A DNA stretch of 32,264 nt, from contig PWLR01000062.1 in the NCBI GenBank assembly GCA_003558435.1, forward strand, positions 1 through 32,264, given 5' to 3'. This document shows positions 7,886-14,862 of this stretch, in pieces. Source of the stretch: Nitriliruptoraceae bacterium. GTDB taxonomy: Bacteria > Actinomycetota > Nitriliruptoria > Nitriliruptorales > Nitriliruptoraceae. A model generated the notes under the pieces. The model saw only the letters and a program-made list of their open reading frames with translations. It made no database searches and was not told the DNA's origin. The first letter of the stretch is position 1; each line of letters begins with the position of its first letter. The position numbers and the translations under genes were made by a program.

Positions 7886-8464
7886 TCAGCCCGCTGGGGG
7901 ACCCGGGTCGCCTTCATCCGGCCGCGCCGGACGTTGTCCCGGGGCATCGCTGCCGACCTGGGGATGGGTGGTGTCGAGCAGGATCGCGCCCTGGTCGGCG
8001 AAGTGATCCGAGACCTCGGGCCGGTTGCGCAGACTGCGGACCGTCACCATCTGCAGGCGCGCGGCCTCCTCCGGTCCGATCTCGTGCACCTTGTCGGATC
8101 GGGCGCCCTCATCACGGCGGAGTTGGACCGTGCGGGCGGCGATGATCGCCGCCGTCACCCCCGCCCCACCGAAGGCGAACAGCACGACGCTGATCGGGGA
8201 CCACTCACGGAGGGCGGGCACGAGCAACGCGATCGCCACGCCGACGAGCCCGCCGATCACCGCACCGAGCGCCGCCCGGTTCCGTCCGGCGCGTACCAAC
8301 TGCCGAAGCTCCCGGTCGGGCTGCTCGTCGCGGTAGGTGCCGGGGTGGACGTCCTCGACATCGATGGTGTCGGCATCGAGCTCGAACCGTTCCGCGAGCC
8401 CACCGACGATGTCCTCGATGCGGTCCGTGGACACCAGGGCTCGTACGACATCCTGCCGGGCCAT
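7886..8464 (-). CDS. glycine-rich two-helix membrane protein, hypothetical
   Basis: A 192-residue protein. Residues 1-60 are a soluble domain (VVRALVSTDRIEDIVGGLAE). Residues about 63-85 (ALGAVIGGLVGVAIALLVPA) and 90-110 (ISVVLFAFGGAGVTAAIIAA) are two hydrophobic helices, the first with a Gly-zipper pattern. A second soluble region follows, with MVTVRSLRNRPEVSDHFADQ and GAILLD. The layout resembles actinobacterial membrane proteins annotated as general stress-type or glycine-zipper proteins, but no family is certain. ATG 8464 follows AGGAG. The C-terminal 25 residues are Pro/Gly/Asp-rich. Confidence 0.72.
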   Translation of the reverse strand: MARQDVVRALVSTDRIEDIVGGLAERFELDADTIDVEDVHPGTYRDEQPDRELRQLVRAGRNRAALGAVIGGLVGVAIALLVPALREWSPISVVLFAFGGAGVTAAIIAARTVQLRRDEGARSDKVHEIGPEEAARLQMVTVRSLRNRPEVSDHFADQGAILLDTTHPQVGSDAPGQRPARPDEGDPGPPAG

Positions 8465-9159
8465 CGGTCCGCTCCTGGTCCTCGCGACGTCGGGTCTCGG
8501 TGGGGGACTCGTCCTTCGGTGACGATCGAACCCTGCCGGTGAGCGAGTTCGATCACGTGGTGGGACCGGGCGGACCCGGTCCGCGACGTACTGACTCGGC
8601 TTCTGTGACGCATCTCGGACGACCCGGATGGGATGAACTGGGCAGGGACAGGGTCCATCGGTGCAGCGCGGTCACGCGGGGCGTGGATCGTTGCGTCAGA
8701 GTCGGCGTCGACGGGTGCCGCCCCTGCATCCGTCGAGGACGGCGGGGGCCGTCGTTCTGCGGCCCCATCCTCGATGCCCGTGGAGATGTCGGTGTACCCG
8801 TCGGCATCACGACCGGTGGTGACCCTCGCCACCGGGCGGCGTCGATGCCGTCCGGGAGTCCCGGTCCCGGTGGCGGAACCGCCGGCCGTATCGCCCTCGG
8901 TCGTCGGTGAGGCCCGGAGGTCATCCCCCGTGGCACCAGGGCCGGGCCCGCACGCGGGCAGGCGCCGCGGACCGGGACTCCCTTCCTCGTCCAGTCCGGC
9001 CGGGTCGGGATCGCCGTCGGACGTGCTGGCCCGGCCCGACGGGCTGAGGCGGCGATGGTTGGGTGGCGATGAGCCTGGCGTCATCGTCTTGAACCCCGTC
9101 TCGAACCCGTTGTGGCGCGCTCTCCACGGGGGGCTCGTGCTGACCTGCTCGGAGCGTTC
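8465..9159. other. 695-bp stretch with no convincing gene
   Basis: No frame in this stretch gives a recognisable protein with a ribosome site. The longest minus frame here encodes Ser/Thr/Pro/Gly-rich low-complexity sequence and would run antisense through the neighbouring real gene, so it is not accepted. It should hold the promoter of the minus gene starting at 8464. It could also be the remnant of a decayed gene or a long untranslated region. Confidence 0.5.
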
Positions 9160-9393
9160 ATGCCCGCCCTCATCGTCGTGCTCACCGTCGTCGTGCTCCT
9201 GCCCGGCGGTCAGGGGTTGTTCCTCGAGGTGTGGGGCTTCGGGCTGGTGGTCGCGATCGGCGCGTCGTTTCTGGGCGTGGGCGCCCGGAGCTCGGACCGG
9301 AGCTCGGAGGTGCCGTCGGTCGGTATGGCGGGCCTCGGTCCGGCGTCGCTCGCCGACGCGTCGAGGGGCCGGGGGCGGGGACGCGGTGCCTGA
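9160..9393 (+). CDS. small membrane protein, hypothetical
   Basis: A 77-residue reading frame whose ATG 9160 has GGAG eight bases upstream. The first ~42 residues contain two hydrophobic segments (MPALIVVLTVVVLLPGG and GFGLVVAIGASFLGVGA) separated by a short turn, a hairpin membrane topology. The remaining tail is Ser/Gly/Arg-rich and ends in an Arg-Gly repeat (RGRGRGRGA). It converges on the LigD-type polymerase gene. I do not recognise it. Confidence 0.5.
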   Translation: MPALIVVLTVVVLLPGGQGLFLEVWGFGLVVAIGASFLGVGARSSDRSSEVPSVGMAGLGPASLADASRGRGRGRGA

Positions 9394-9415
9394 CGCCATC
9401 GTGCCCGTCACGAAC

Positions 9416-10327
9416 TCACGAGAGCTCGGGGAGCCGTTGCCGCTGTGTCGCGACCGGCGCGAACAGGTCGCCCTGTTCGCGCATGCGTTCGGGGATCGAA
9501 CCGATCTCGAACCGCAGTCCGTCGGTGCGCTGTTCGTCCACCGCCCGGTGGACCTCCTCCCATGTCACCGGCGTCGACACCGTCGGGCGCTCGCGTCCGC
9601 GCAGCGAGTACACACAGACCGTGGTCTTGGTGCGGTGGTTCTGCATCCAGTCGATCAGCACCTTCCCGGGTCGTGCATCGCGAGCCTGGGTGGTGACGAT
9701 GCGCTCGGGGTGCCTGGCCTGCAGCAACTGCGCGACCGCCTGGGCGAAACCGCGGGTCGCCGCGTAGCTCGATGCTGCGGGATCGATCGGCAGGTACACC
9801 TGCAGCCCCTTGCCGCCGGACGTTTTCGCGACCGCGATCAGCCCGAGCTGGTCGAGGACCTCGTGCAGGCTCACCGCCACCTCGGCGCAGGCGACCAGGC
9901 CGGCGGGGGCCCCCGGATCGAGGTCGAACACCACCGCGGTCGGGGCCCCGGCGTCGGCGGCCCGCGCCATCGGGACGTGGAACTCCAGCGCTCCCAGGTT
10001 GGCCGCCCAGGCCAGGGCCCCGGGTTCACGGATGTCGCAGTGCTCGACGACCTCGGTGGATCCGTCGCGTCCGAGCGGGACGGTGGGCACCCAGGAGGGC
10101 CGGTGACCGGGACAGTGTTTCTGGTAGAAGGCCTCGCCCCGGACGCCGTCGGGGAACCGTCGGAAGGTGACGGGTCGTCCGGCGAGGTGGGGCAGCATCA
10201 CCTCGGCGACCCCGAGGTAGTGGGCGATGACCTCCGCCTTGGTGGTCCCGGTCGCCGGATACAGCACCTTGTCGAGGTTCGACACCGACAGGGTGCGGCC
10301 GTCGATCGAGGTACGGCGGGAGCTCAC
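9416..10327 (-). CDS. ligD (polymerase domain): LigD-type polymerase/primase domain protein (NHEJ)
   Basis: A 303-residue stand-alone archaeo-eukaryotic primase-type polymerase as found in bacterial LigD, which fills gaps and adds nucleotides at double-strand breaks with Ku and ligase. SVSNLDKVLYPATGTTKAEV is the typical start. Metal ligands are D135 and D137 (VVFDLDPG) and probably D226 (KVLIDWMQN); AWAANLGALEFHVP and TSGGKGLQVYLP are further signature motifs. In the last motif the residue after GGKGL is Gln (Q176), where the best-studied LigD polymerases have His. GTG 10327 has no clear ribosome site and lies only 23 bases from the divergent ligase start, so leaderless translation or a slightly different start is possible. 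No ligase or nuclease domain is fused. Confidence 0.9.
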   Translation of the reverse strand: MSSRRTSIDGRTLSVSNLDKVLYPATGTTKAEVIAHYLGVAEVMLPHLAGRPVTFRRFPDGVRGEAFYQKHCPGHRPSWVPTVPLGRDGSTEVVEHCDIREPGALAWAANLGALEFHVPMARAADAGAPTAVVFDLDPGAPAGLVACAEVAVSLHEVLDQLGLIAVAKTSGGKGLQVYLPIDPAASSYAATRGFAQAVAQLLQARHPERIVTTQARDARPGKVLIDWMQNHRTKTTVCVYSLRGRERPTVSTPVTWEEVHRAVDEQRTDGLRFEIGSIPERMREQGDLFAPVATQRQRLPELS

Positions 10328-10350
10328 ATCGGCACCGTTCGGGGGATGCC

Positions 10351-11415
10351 ATGAGCGACGACGCGCGACCGTCCGTGCACGATCCGCTCGCCAGCCTGGA
10401 TCGTAAGCTGCGCGCACAGCTCCGCAAGGGCGACCAGCCGACCCGGATCGAGCCGCAACTGGCGACGGCGGCCGGGCCGAAACCCGGTCCGGACTGGTTC
10501 TACGAGCGCAAGTTCGACGGGGTGCGCCTGCTCGCCTTCGTGCGTGACGGCGAGGTCCGGCTGCGGACCAGGAAACACGTCCCGGTCGACGACGCGTTCC
10601 CCGAGCTGACCGAGGCGCTGCGCTCGAGTGCGAGGTCGAACCTCGTCGTCGACGGCGAGGTGGTCGCGCTCGAGGGTGACACCACCTCGTTCTCCCGCTT
10701 GCAGGGACGGCTCGGGCTCGGGCTCACCCAGAGAGGTCGGCCGAGACCCGACCCCGGCCGCGGACCGCACCCCGGCCGAGGCAGTCGGGTGCCGGTGCAT
10801 CTCTACCTGTTCGACCTGCTCTCGGTCGACGGTCACGACCTCCGTCAGTTGCCGCTGTGGGCACGCAGGCAACTGTTGGCCGACGCGCTGCACTGGGAGG
10901 ATCCGTTGCGTCACAGCGACCACCGGACCGGCAACCGGCAGCAGCTCTTGCGCGAAGCCTGCGCTTCCGGCTGGGAGGGGCTGATCGCCAAGGACCCGGA
11001 GGCGCCCTACCGCGCCGGCCGGTCCCGACGGTGGCGCAAGCTGTCGTGCAGCCGGGGTCAGGAGCTGGTGGTCGGTGGGTTCACCGACCCGAGCCACGCC
11101 CGCAGTGGGTTCGGGGCCCTGTTGCTCGGCTACCACGACGACCAGGGACGGCTGCGCTATGCGGGCAAGGTCGGTACGGGGTTCGACGACGCGATGGTCG
11201 AGACCTTGGATCAGTTGCTGCAGGGCCTGGGTCGTGAGGATCCACCGTTCGTCGATCCACCGGCCGATCGCGAGGCCCACTGGGTGGATCCCCACCTCGT
11301 GGTCCAGGTCAGTTTCACCGAATGGACCGAGGCGGGCCGATTGAGGCAGCCGAGGTTCGACGGGTTGCGTATCGATCTGGATCCCTCCGAGGTGGTGCGC
11401 GAGCCACTCGGGTGA
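10351..11415 (+). CDS. ATP-dependent DNA ligase, LigD/LigC-like
   Basis: A 354-residue ligase with an adenylation domain and OB-fold domain. Motif I is YERKFDGVR with the adenylated Lys K54; E104 lies in VVDGEVVALEG; motif III is LYLFDLLSVDG; motif IV is EGLIAKDPEAPY (E209, K214). The OB-fold begins at QELVVGGFTDP and includes LRYAGKVGTGFDD. Motif V is atypical: W228-R-K230-L-S232-C, where the family norm is W-x-K-x-K, so the second Lys is replaced by Ser. An Arg/Gly/Pro insertion at about 128-146 is probably a loop. It is divergent from the polymerase gene and upstream of Ku, together making a split LigD system without a phosphoesterase domain. Confidence 0.9.
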   Translation: MSDDARPSVHDPLASLDRKLRAQLRKGDQPTRIEPQLATAAGPKPGPDWFYERKFDGVRLLAFVRDGEVRLRTRKHVPVDDAFPELTEALRSSARSNLVVDGEVVALEGDTTSFSRLQGRLGLGLTQRGRPRPDPGRGPHPGRGSRVPVHLYLFDLLSVDGHDLRQLPLWARRQLLADALHWEDPLRHSDHRTGNRQQLLREACASGWEGLIAKDPEAPYRAGRSRRWRKLSCSRGQELVVGGFTDPSHARSGFGALLLGYHDDQGRLRYAGKVGTGFDDAMVETLDQLLQGLGREDPPFVDPPADREAHWVDPHLVVQVSFTEWTEAGRLRQPRFDGLRIDLDPSEVVREPLG

Positions 11416-11421
11416 GGTGCG

Positions 11422-11448
11422 GATGGGCACCGCGGCCGCGGACCCATC
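11422..11448 (+). terminator. strong inverted repeat between ligase and Ku genes
   Basis: GATGGG (11422-11427) and CCCATC (11443-11448) flank the 12-base palindrome CCGCGGCCGCGG (11430-11441). It starts 6 bases after the ligase stop. It could fold as a long hairpin with a GGCC loop and end ligase transcription, or be a protein-binding operator for Ku. No T-tract follows. Confidence 0.42.
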
Positions 11449-11562
11449 ATGGCCCTCGTGCCCCGGTGTCCGGCGCCATACGGACGGTGGTCGGACGTAC
11501 CCCATGTCGATGCGGCCACGCCGCCGGCGGCCGATGCTGACAACCCCGACACTGGAGGCGCC

Positions 11563-12525
11563 ATGGCCAGGCCGACGTGGCGCGGCTCGATCAGCTTCGG
11601 GCTGGTGAGCGTCCCGGTCCAGCTCTTCACCGCGGTTCGTCCACACACCGTCCGTTTCAAGCAGTTGAACGCGGCCACCAACGCGCCGGTTCGGCAGAAG
11701 CGGGTCGACGAGCGGACCGGTGAAGAGGTGGCCTACCGCGACATCGTGAAGGGTTACGAGGTCGGCGATGACCGCTACGTGGTCGTCGACCGCGATGAAC
11801 TCGCGGCGCTGGACCCGCAGGCCTCACGCCTGATCGACATCCTCGATTACGTGGACGCGGCTGAGATCGACCCGATCTACTACGACCGCGCCTACTACCT
11901 CGCGCCGGACGGCGAGATCGCCGCCAAGCCCTACCGGCTGCTGCTGGAGGCGATGGGCCGCGCCCAGAAGGTCGCGATAGCCAAGCTGGTGATGCGCAAC
12001 CGTGCGTACCTGGCCGCGATCCGGGCACAAGACGACATGCTGCTGCTCTCGACGATGCATTACCACGACGAGGTCGCCGACCCGGCCGACCTCGATGTCG
12101 ATCTCGGTTCGAACGTGACGGTCGACGACCGCGAAGTCGCGATGGCGGAGCAGCTCATCGAGTCCTTGACCACGTCGTTCGACCCCGCGGCCTACACCGA
12201 CCGGCACCGGGAACGGGTGCTGCAGTTCCTGGAGGCACGAGCTGAGGGTGAGCAGATCGACCTCGCGCCCGAGGAGCGCGACGAGGGCAACGTGGTCGAC
12301 CTCGTCGCGGCGCTGGAACAGAGTCTGGCCAAAGCGCGTGGGGAACGTGCGACCGGCGACCGTCCGGAGCCGGCCGCGCAGGCGTCGGGAGACTACGACG
12401 CGATGACTCGGGACGAGCTGTATGCGTTGGCCAAGCAGCGCGAGATCCCCGGCCGGTCGAGCCTCTCCAAGACCGAACTGATCGAGGCGCTGACCGCCAC
12501 CGACCGCGAGTCGGGGGCCGCATGA
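11563..12525 (+). CDS. ku: Ku protein (non-homologous end joining) with Rho-N/SAP-like C-terminus
   Basis: A 320-residue bacterial Ku. It begins MARPTWRGSISFGLVSVPVQ, the standard Ku opening, and continues through the beta-barrel ring that threads onto DNA ends (VDERTGEEVAYRDIVKGYEV, the YYDRAYYLAPDG region, and KLVMRNRAYLAAIRAQDDML). After the core, residues 278-310 form a short module (MTRDELYALAKQREIPGRSS) of the Rho-N/SAP-like kind that may add DNA contact or recruit partners. ATG 11563 follows GGAGG with a 4-base spacer. A strong inverted repeat separates it from the ligase. The C-terminal module is nearly the same as that at the start of the hemerythrin at 1922-2626. Confidence 0.95.
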   Translation: MARPTWRGSISFGLVSVPVQLFTAVRPHTVRFKQLNAATNAPVRQKRVDERTGEEVAYRDIVKGYEVGDDRYVVVDRDELAALDPQASRLIDILDYVDAAEIDPIYYDRAYYLAPDGEIAAKPYRLLLEAMGRAQKVAIAKLVMRNRAYLAAIRAQDDMLLLSTMHYHDEVADPADLDVDLGSNVTVDDREVAMAEQLIESLTTSFDPAAYTDRHRERVLQFLEARAEGEQIDLAPEERDEGNVVDLVAALEQSLAKARGERATGDRPEPAAQASGDYDAMTRDELYALAKQREIPGRSSLSKTELIEALTATDRESGAA

Positions 12526-12559
12526 GCTCATACGGCCCGCGTGGACCCGGAGTCGGCCG

Positions 12560-13618
12560 ATGAGGGTCGTGGTCACGGGCGCGACCGGCAACCTCGGAAG
12601 CAGCCTCATGCGCGCCCTGGCCGACGAGCCGAGGGTGGACAGCGTCGTGGCGATCGCGCGCCGCTCGCCGGGCTCGTTGCCCGACGGGGTCGCCTGGCGA
12701 CCGGCGGACGTGAGCGAGGACGATCTGCGTCCGATCTTCGAGGGCGCGGACGTGGTGGTCCACCTGGCCTGGCTGATCCAGCCGAGTCGCGACGTCGGTC
12801 GGCTGTGGGACGTCAACGTGCGCGGGACCGCGGCCGTGCTGGCGGCTGCCGCCGATGCGCGTGTGGGGTCGGTGATCCACGCGTCGTCGGTCGGCGCCTA
12901 CTCGCCCGGTCCCTCGGACGGGTCCCGGGTGGACGAGACCTGGCCGACGCACGGCATCGGCACCTCGTCGTACTCGCGCGCGAAGGCGTACACCGAACGG
13001 CTGCTGGACGCTTTCGAGGCGACGCATCCATCGATCCGGGTGGTGCGGCTGCGTCCGGCGTTGATCTTCAAGTCCGAGGCGGCGCCGCGGGTGCGACGGA
13101 TCTTCCTCGGTCCGTTGTTCCCCCGGTCGGCGTTGCAGCAGGGTCGGCTGCCGGTGCTGCCCCGGGTCCCGGGTCTGCAGGTCCAGGCCGTCCACACCGA
13201 CGATGTCGCGGAGGCGTTCCGTCTGGCGGTGGTGGGTCGCTTCGCCGGCGCCGCGAACCTGGCATCCGATCCGGTGCTCTCGCTGCAGGACATCGCGGAA
13301 CTGCTCGATACGAGGACGGTCCCGGTCCCCGCGGCGATCGCCCGTCCCGCGGTTGCCGTGAGCTGGGCCGCACGGCTGCACCCGATCGACGTCGGATGGT
13401 TCGATCTCGCCTGGCACAGTCCGTTGCTGGACACCTCGCTGGCACGCGACGAGCTCGGGTGGACCCCGCGCCGCAGTTCGCTCGAGGCCGTTGCCGAGGT
13501 GATCCGCGGCATCCGGGACGGCACCGGGGGTCCGACGCGACGCCTGCCCCCCGACGGACCCCGGCTGAGGCTCGGGGAACTCGCGGCCCGTCAGGGCGCC
13601 ACCGATACGGCGCCCTGA
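12560..13618 (+). CDS. NAD-dependent epimerase/dehydratase family protein
   Basis: A 352-residue extended-SDR protein. The NAD-binding loop is TGATGNLGS (residues 6-14), the second strand region ADVVVHLAW (63-71) is typical, and the active site has HASSVGAY (Ser109/110) with Y138-SRA-K142. ATG 12560 has GGAG about 8 bases upstream and follows the Ku stop by 34 bases. The C-terminal half carries a substrate-binding region with VQAVHTDDVAEAF, usual for nucleotide-sugar or steroid-type epimerases; the substrate is not evident. The stop TGA overlaps an ATG (TGATG at 13616), which may couple it to the CheB-like gene. Confidence 0.88.
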   Translation: MRVVVTGATGNLGSSLMRALADEPRVDSVVAIARRSPGSLPDGVAWRPADVSEDDLRPIFEGADVVVHLAWLIQPSRDVGRLWDVNVRGTAAVLAAAADARVGSVIHASSVGAYSPGPSDGSRVDETWPTHGIGTSSYSRAKAYTERLLDAFEATHPSIRVVRLRPALIFKSEAAPRVRRIFLGPLFPRSALQQGRLPVLPRVPGLQVQAVHTDDVAEAFRLAVVGRFAGAANLASDPVLSLQDIAELLDTRTVPVPAAIARPAVAVSWAARLHPIDVGWFDLAWHSPLLDTSLARDELGWTPRRSSLEAVAEVIRGIRDGTGGPTRRLPPDGPRLRLGELAARQGATDTAP

Positions 13619-13668
13619 TGGTGTGCGCTGCATCGTCGTCATCCGACCCCGACGCTCGAGACCAACCG

Positions 13669-14820
13669 ATGTCCGCTCAGCACCTCATCGTCATCGGGGC
13701 CTCCGCTGGCGGTGTCGAGGCGCTGCTCACGCTCGCGCGGGAGCTCCGATCGGGGTTGCCGGCCGCCATCTGCATCGTGCTGCACCAACCACGCAATGCG
13801 CCGAGTGTGTTGCCGGGACTGATGACCCGGGCAGGTGAGCTGCAGGTGGTCCACGCCGAATCCGGTGTGGTGCCGCAGGCCGGCGGCGTCTACCTGGCGC
13901 CCCCGAACCAGCATCTGCTGATCGAAGACGGACGGTTCCGGCTCGACCACGGCCCCTTGGAGAACGGTCACCGTCCGGCGATCGACCCGTTGTTCCGCTC
14001 CGCGGCGGCGGCCTACGGTCCGGCGGTGACCGCCGTGGTGCTCTCCGGATCGCTCGACGACGGTGCGGCGGGATGCGTTGCGGTGAAGCGGCACGGGGGC
14101 TCGGTGCTGGTCCAGGACCCCGATGAGGCGCTCTATCCCGATATGCCCCGTGCCGCCATGCATGCGGCCGGACCGGTGGACGGGGTGCTCACCCTGCGCG
14201 AACTCGTCGAGGAGTTCGATCGCCTCCGCGTCGCCGACCCCAGCCCCCCCGGGGGACCTGCCGAACGCGTCACCAACCCGACCGTGCAGGGCGGTACCGA
14301 CCCCCGCTCGCCCACCGAGGGTGATGCCCGGGGGCGCGATGCCCCCGTCGATGCCGCCGTCGATGCCGCCGTCGATGCGCACGACCCCCTCGATCCCGAA
14401 GGCCGCGCGGACCTCCAGCCGGACCCGGAAGACCCGGTCTACCGCCAGTCGCTGTCATGCCCGAGTTGTGGCGGCTCGTTGCACCAGGAGCGCGCCGAGG
14501 ACGGCAGGAGCCTCCGGGCCGATCGGTGGCGGTGTCGGGTCGGGCACGGGTGGTCGCTCGACAGCCTCTTCGCCCAGCAGGGTGATGCCGCGGAAGTGGC
14601 GCTGTGGGCTGCCGTGAGGGTCCTGGAGGAACGGTCGGCCCTGTGTCGTCGGCTGGGCGAACGCGCCCGTGGGCGGGGCCAGGCGCGTGCCGTGCAGAGC
14701 TTCGATCGGCAGGCCCGGGAGGCCGAGCACCATGCCCGATCGATCCGGGAATCGATCCACGAACTGGTACATCTGCTCGGAACGTCCGGACCCACCGAGG
14801 GACTGGCCGTTCCGCGGTGA
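13669..14820 (+). CDS. CheB-type protein-glutamate methylesterase with C-terminal zinc ribbon
   Basis: A 383-residue protein with a CheB catalytic domain but no receiver domain. The catalytic triad is S12 (IGASAGG), H39 (VLHQP) and D131 (LSGSLDDGAAG). CheB removes methyl groups from receptor glutamates, opposing CheR. A Pro/Asp-rich linker (about 190-258) contains VDAA repeats. Then CPSCG (C264, C267) and CRVGH (C289, H293) form a probable zinc ribbon, and the last ~80 residues are helical. The start at ATG 13669 leaves only five residues before IVIGASAGG, as usual; ATG 13618, overlapping the epimerase stop, is an alternative. CheR follows 42 bases later. No chemoreceptor, CheA or CheW gene is seen in the window. 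Confidence 0.88.
   Translation: MSAQHLIVIGASAGGVEALLTLARELRSGLPAAICIVLHQPRNAPSVLPGLMTRAGELQVVHAESGVVPQAGGVYLAPPNQHLLIEDGRFRLDHGPLENGHRPAIDPLFRSAAAAYGPAVTAVVLSGSLDDGAAGCVAVKRHGGSVLVQDPDEALYPDMPRAAMHAAGPVDGVLTLRELVEEFDRLRVADPSPPGGPAERVTNPTVQGGTDPRSPTEGDARGRDAPVDAAVDAAVDAHDPLDPEGRADLQPDPEDPVYRQSLSCPSCGGSLHQERAEDGRSLRADRWRCRVGHGWSLDSLFAQQGDAAEVALWAAVRVLEERSALCRRLGERARGRGQARAVQSFDRQAREAEHHARSIRESIHELVHLLGTSGPTEGLAVPR
14347..14382 (+). repeat. 12-bp tandem repeat in the CheB linker
   Basis: GTCGATGCCGCC occurs at 14347-14358 and 14359-14370, with a diverged third copy GTCGATGCGCAC at 14371-14382. It encodes VDAA units in the disordered linker between the methylesterase and zinc-ribbon parts. Such in-frame repeats can change copy number by slippage and alter linker length. 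Confidence 0.75.
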
Positions 14821-14862
14821 GGACGGCACTAGGCTCCGTGCCTCAGGTAGGAGGGAAGCAGG

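Noticed and set aside
8633-10354. A 573-codon plus-strand frame across the gap and the LigD-type polymerase
   Set aside because: The right half is antisense to a clear LigD polymerase domain and the left half is low complexity.
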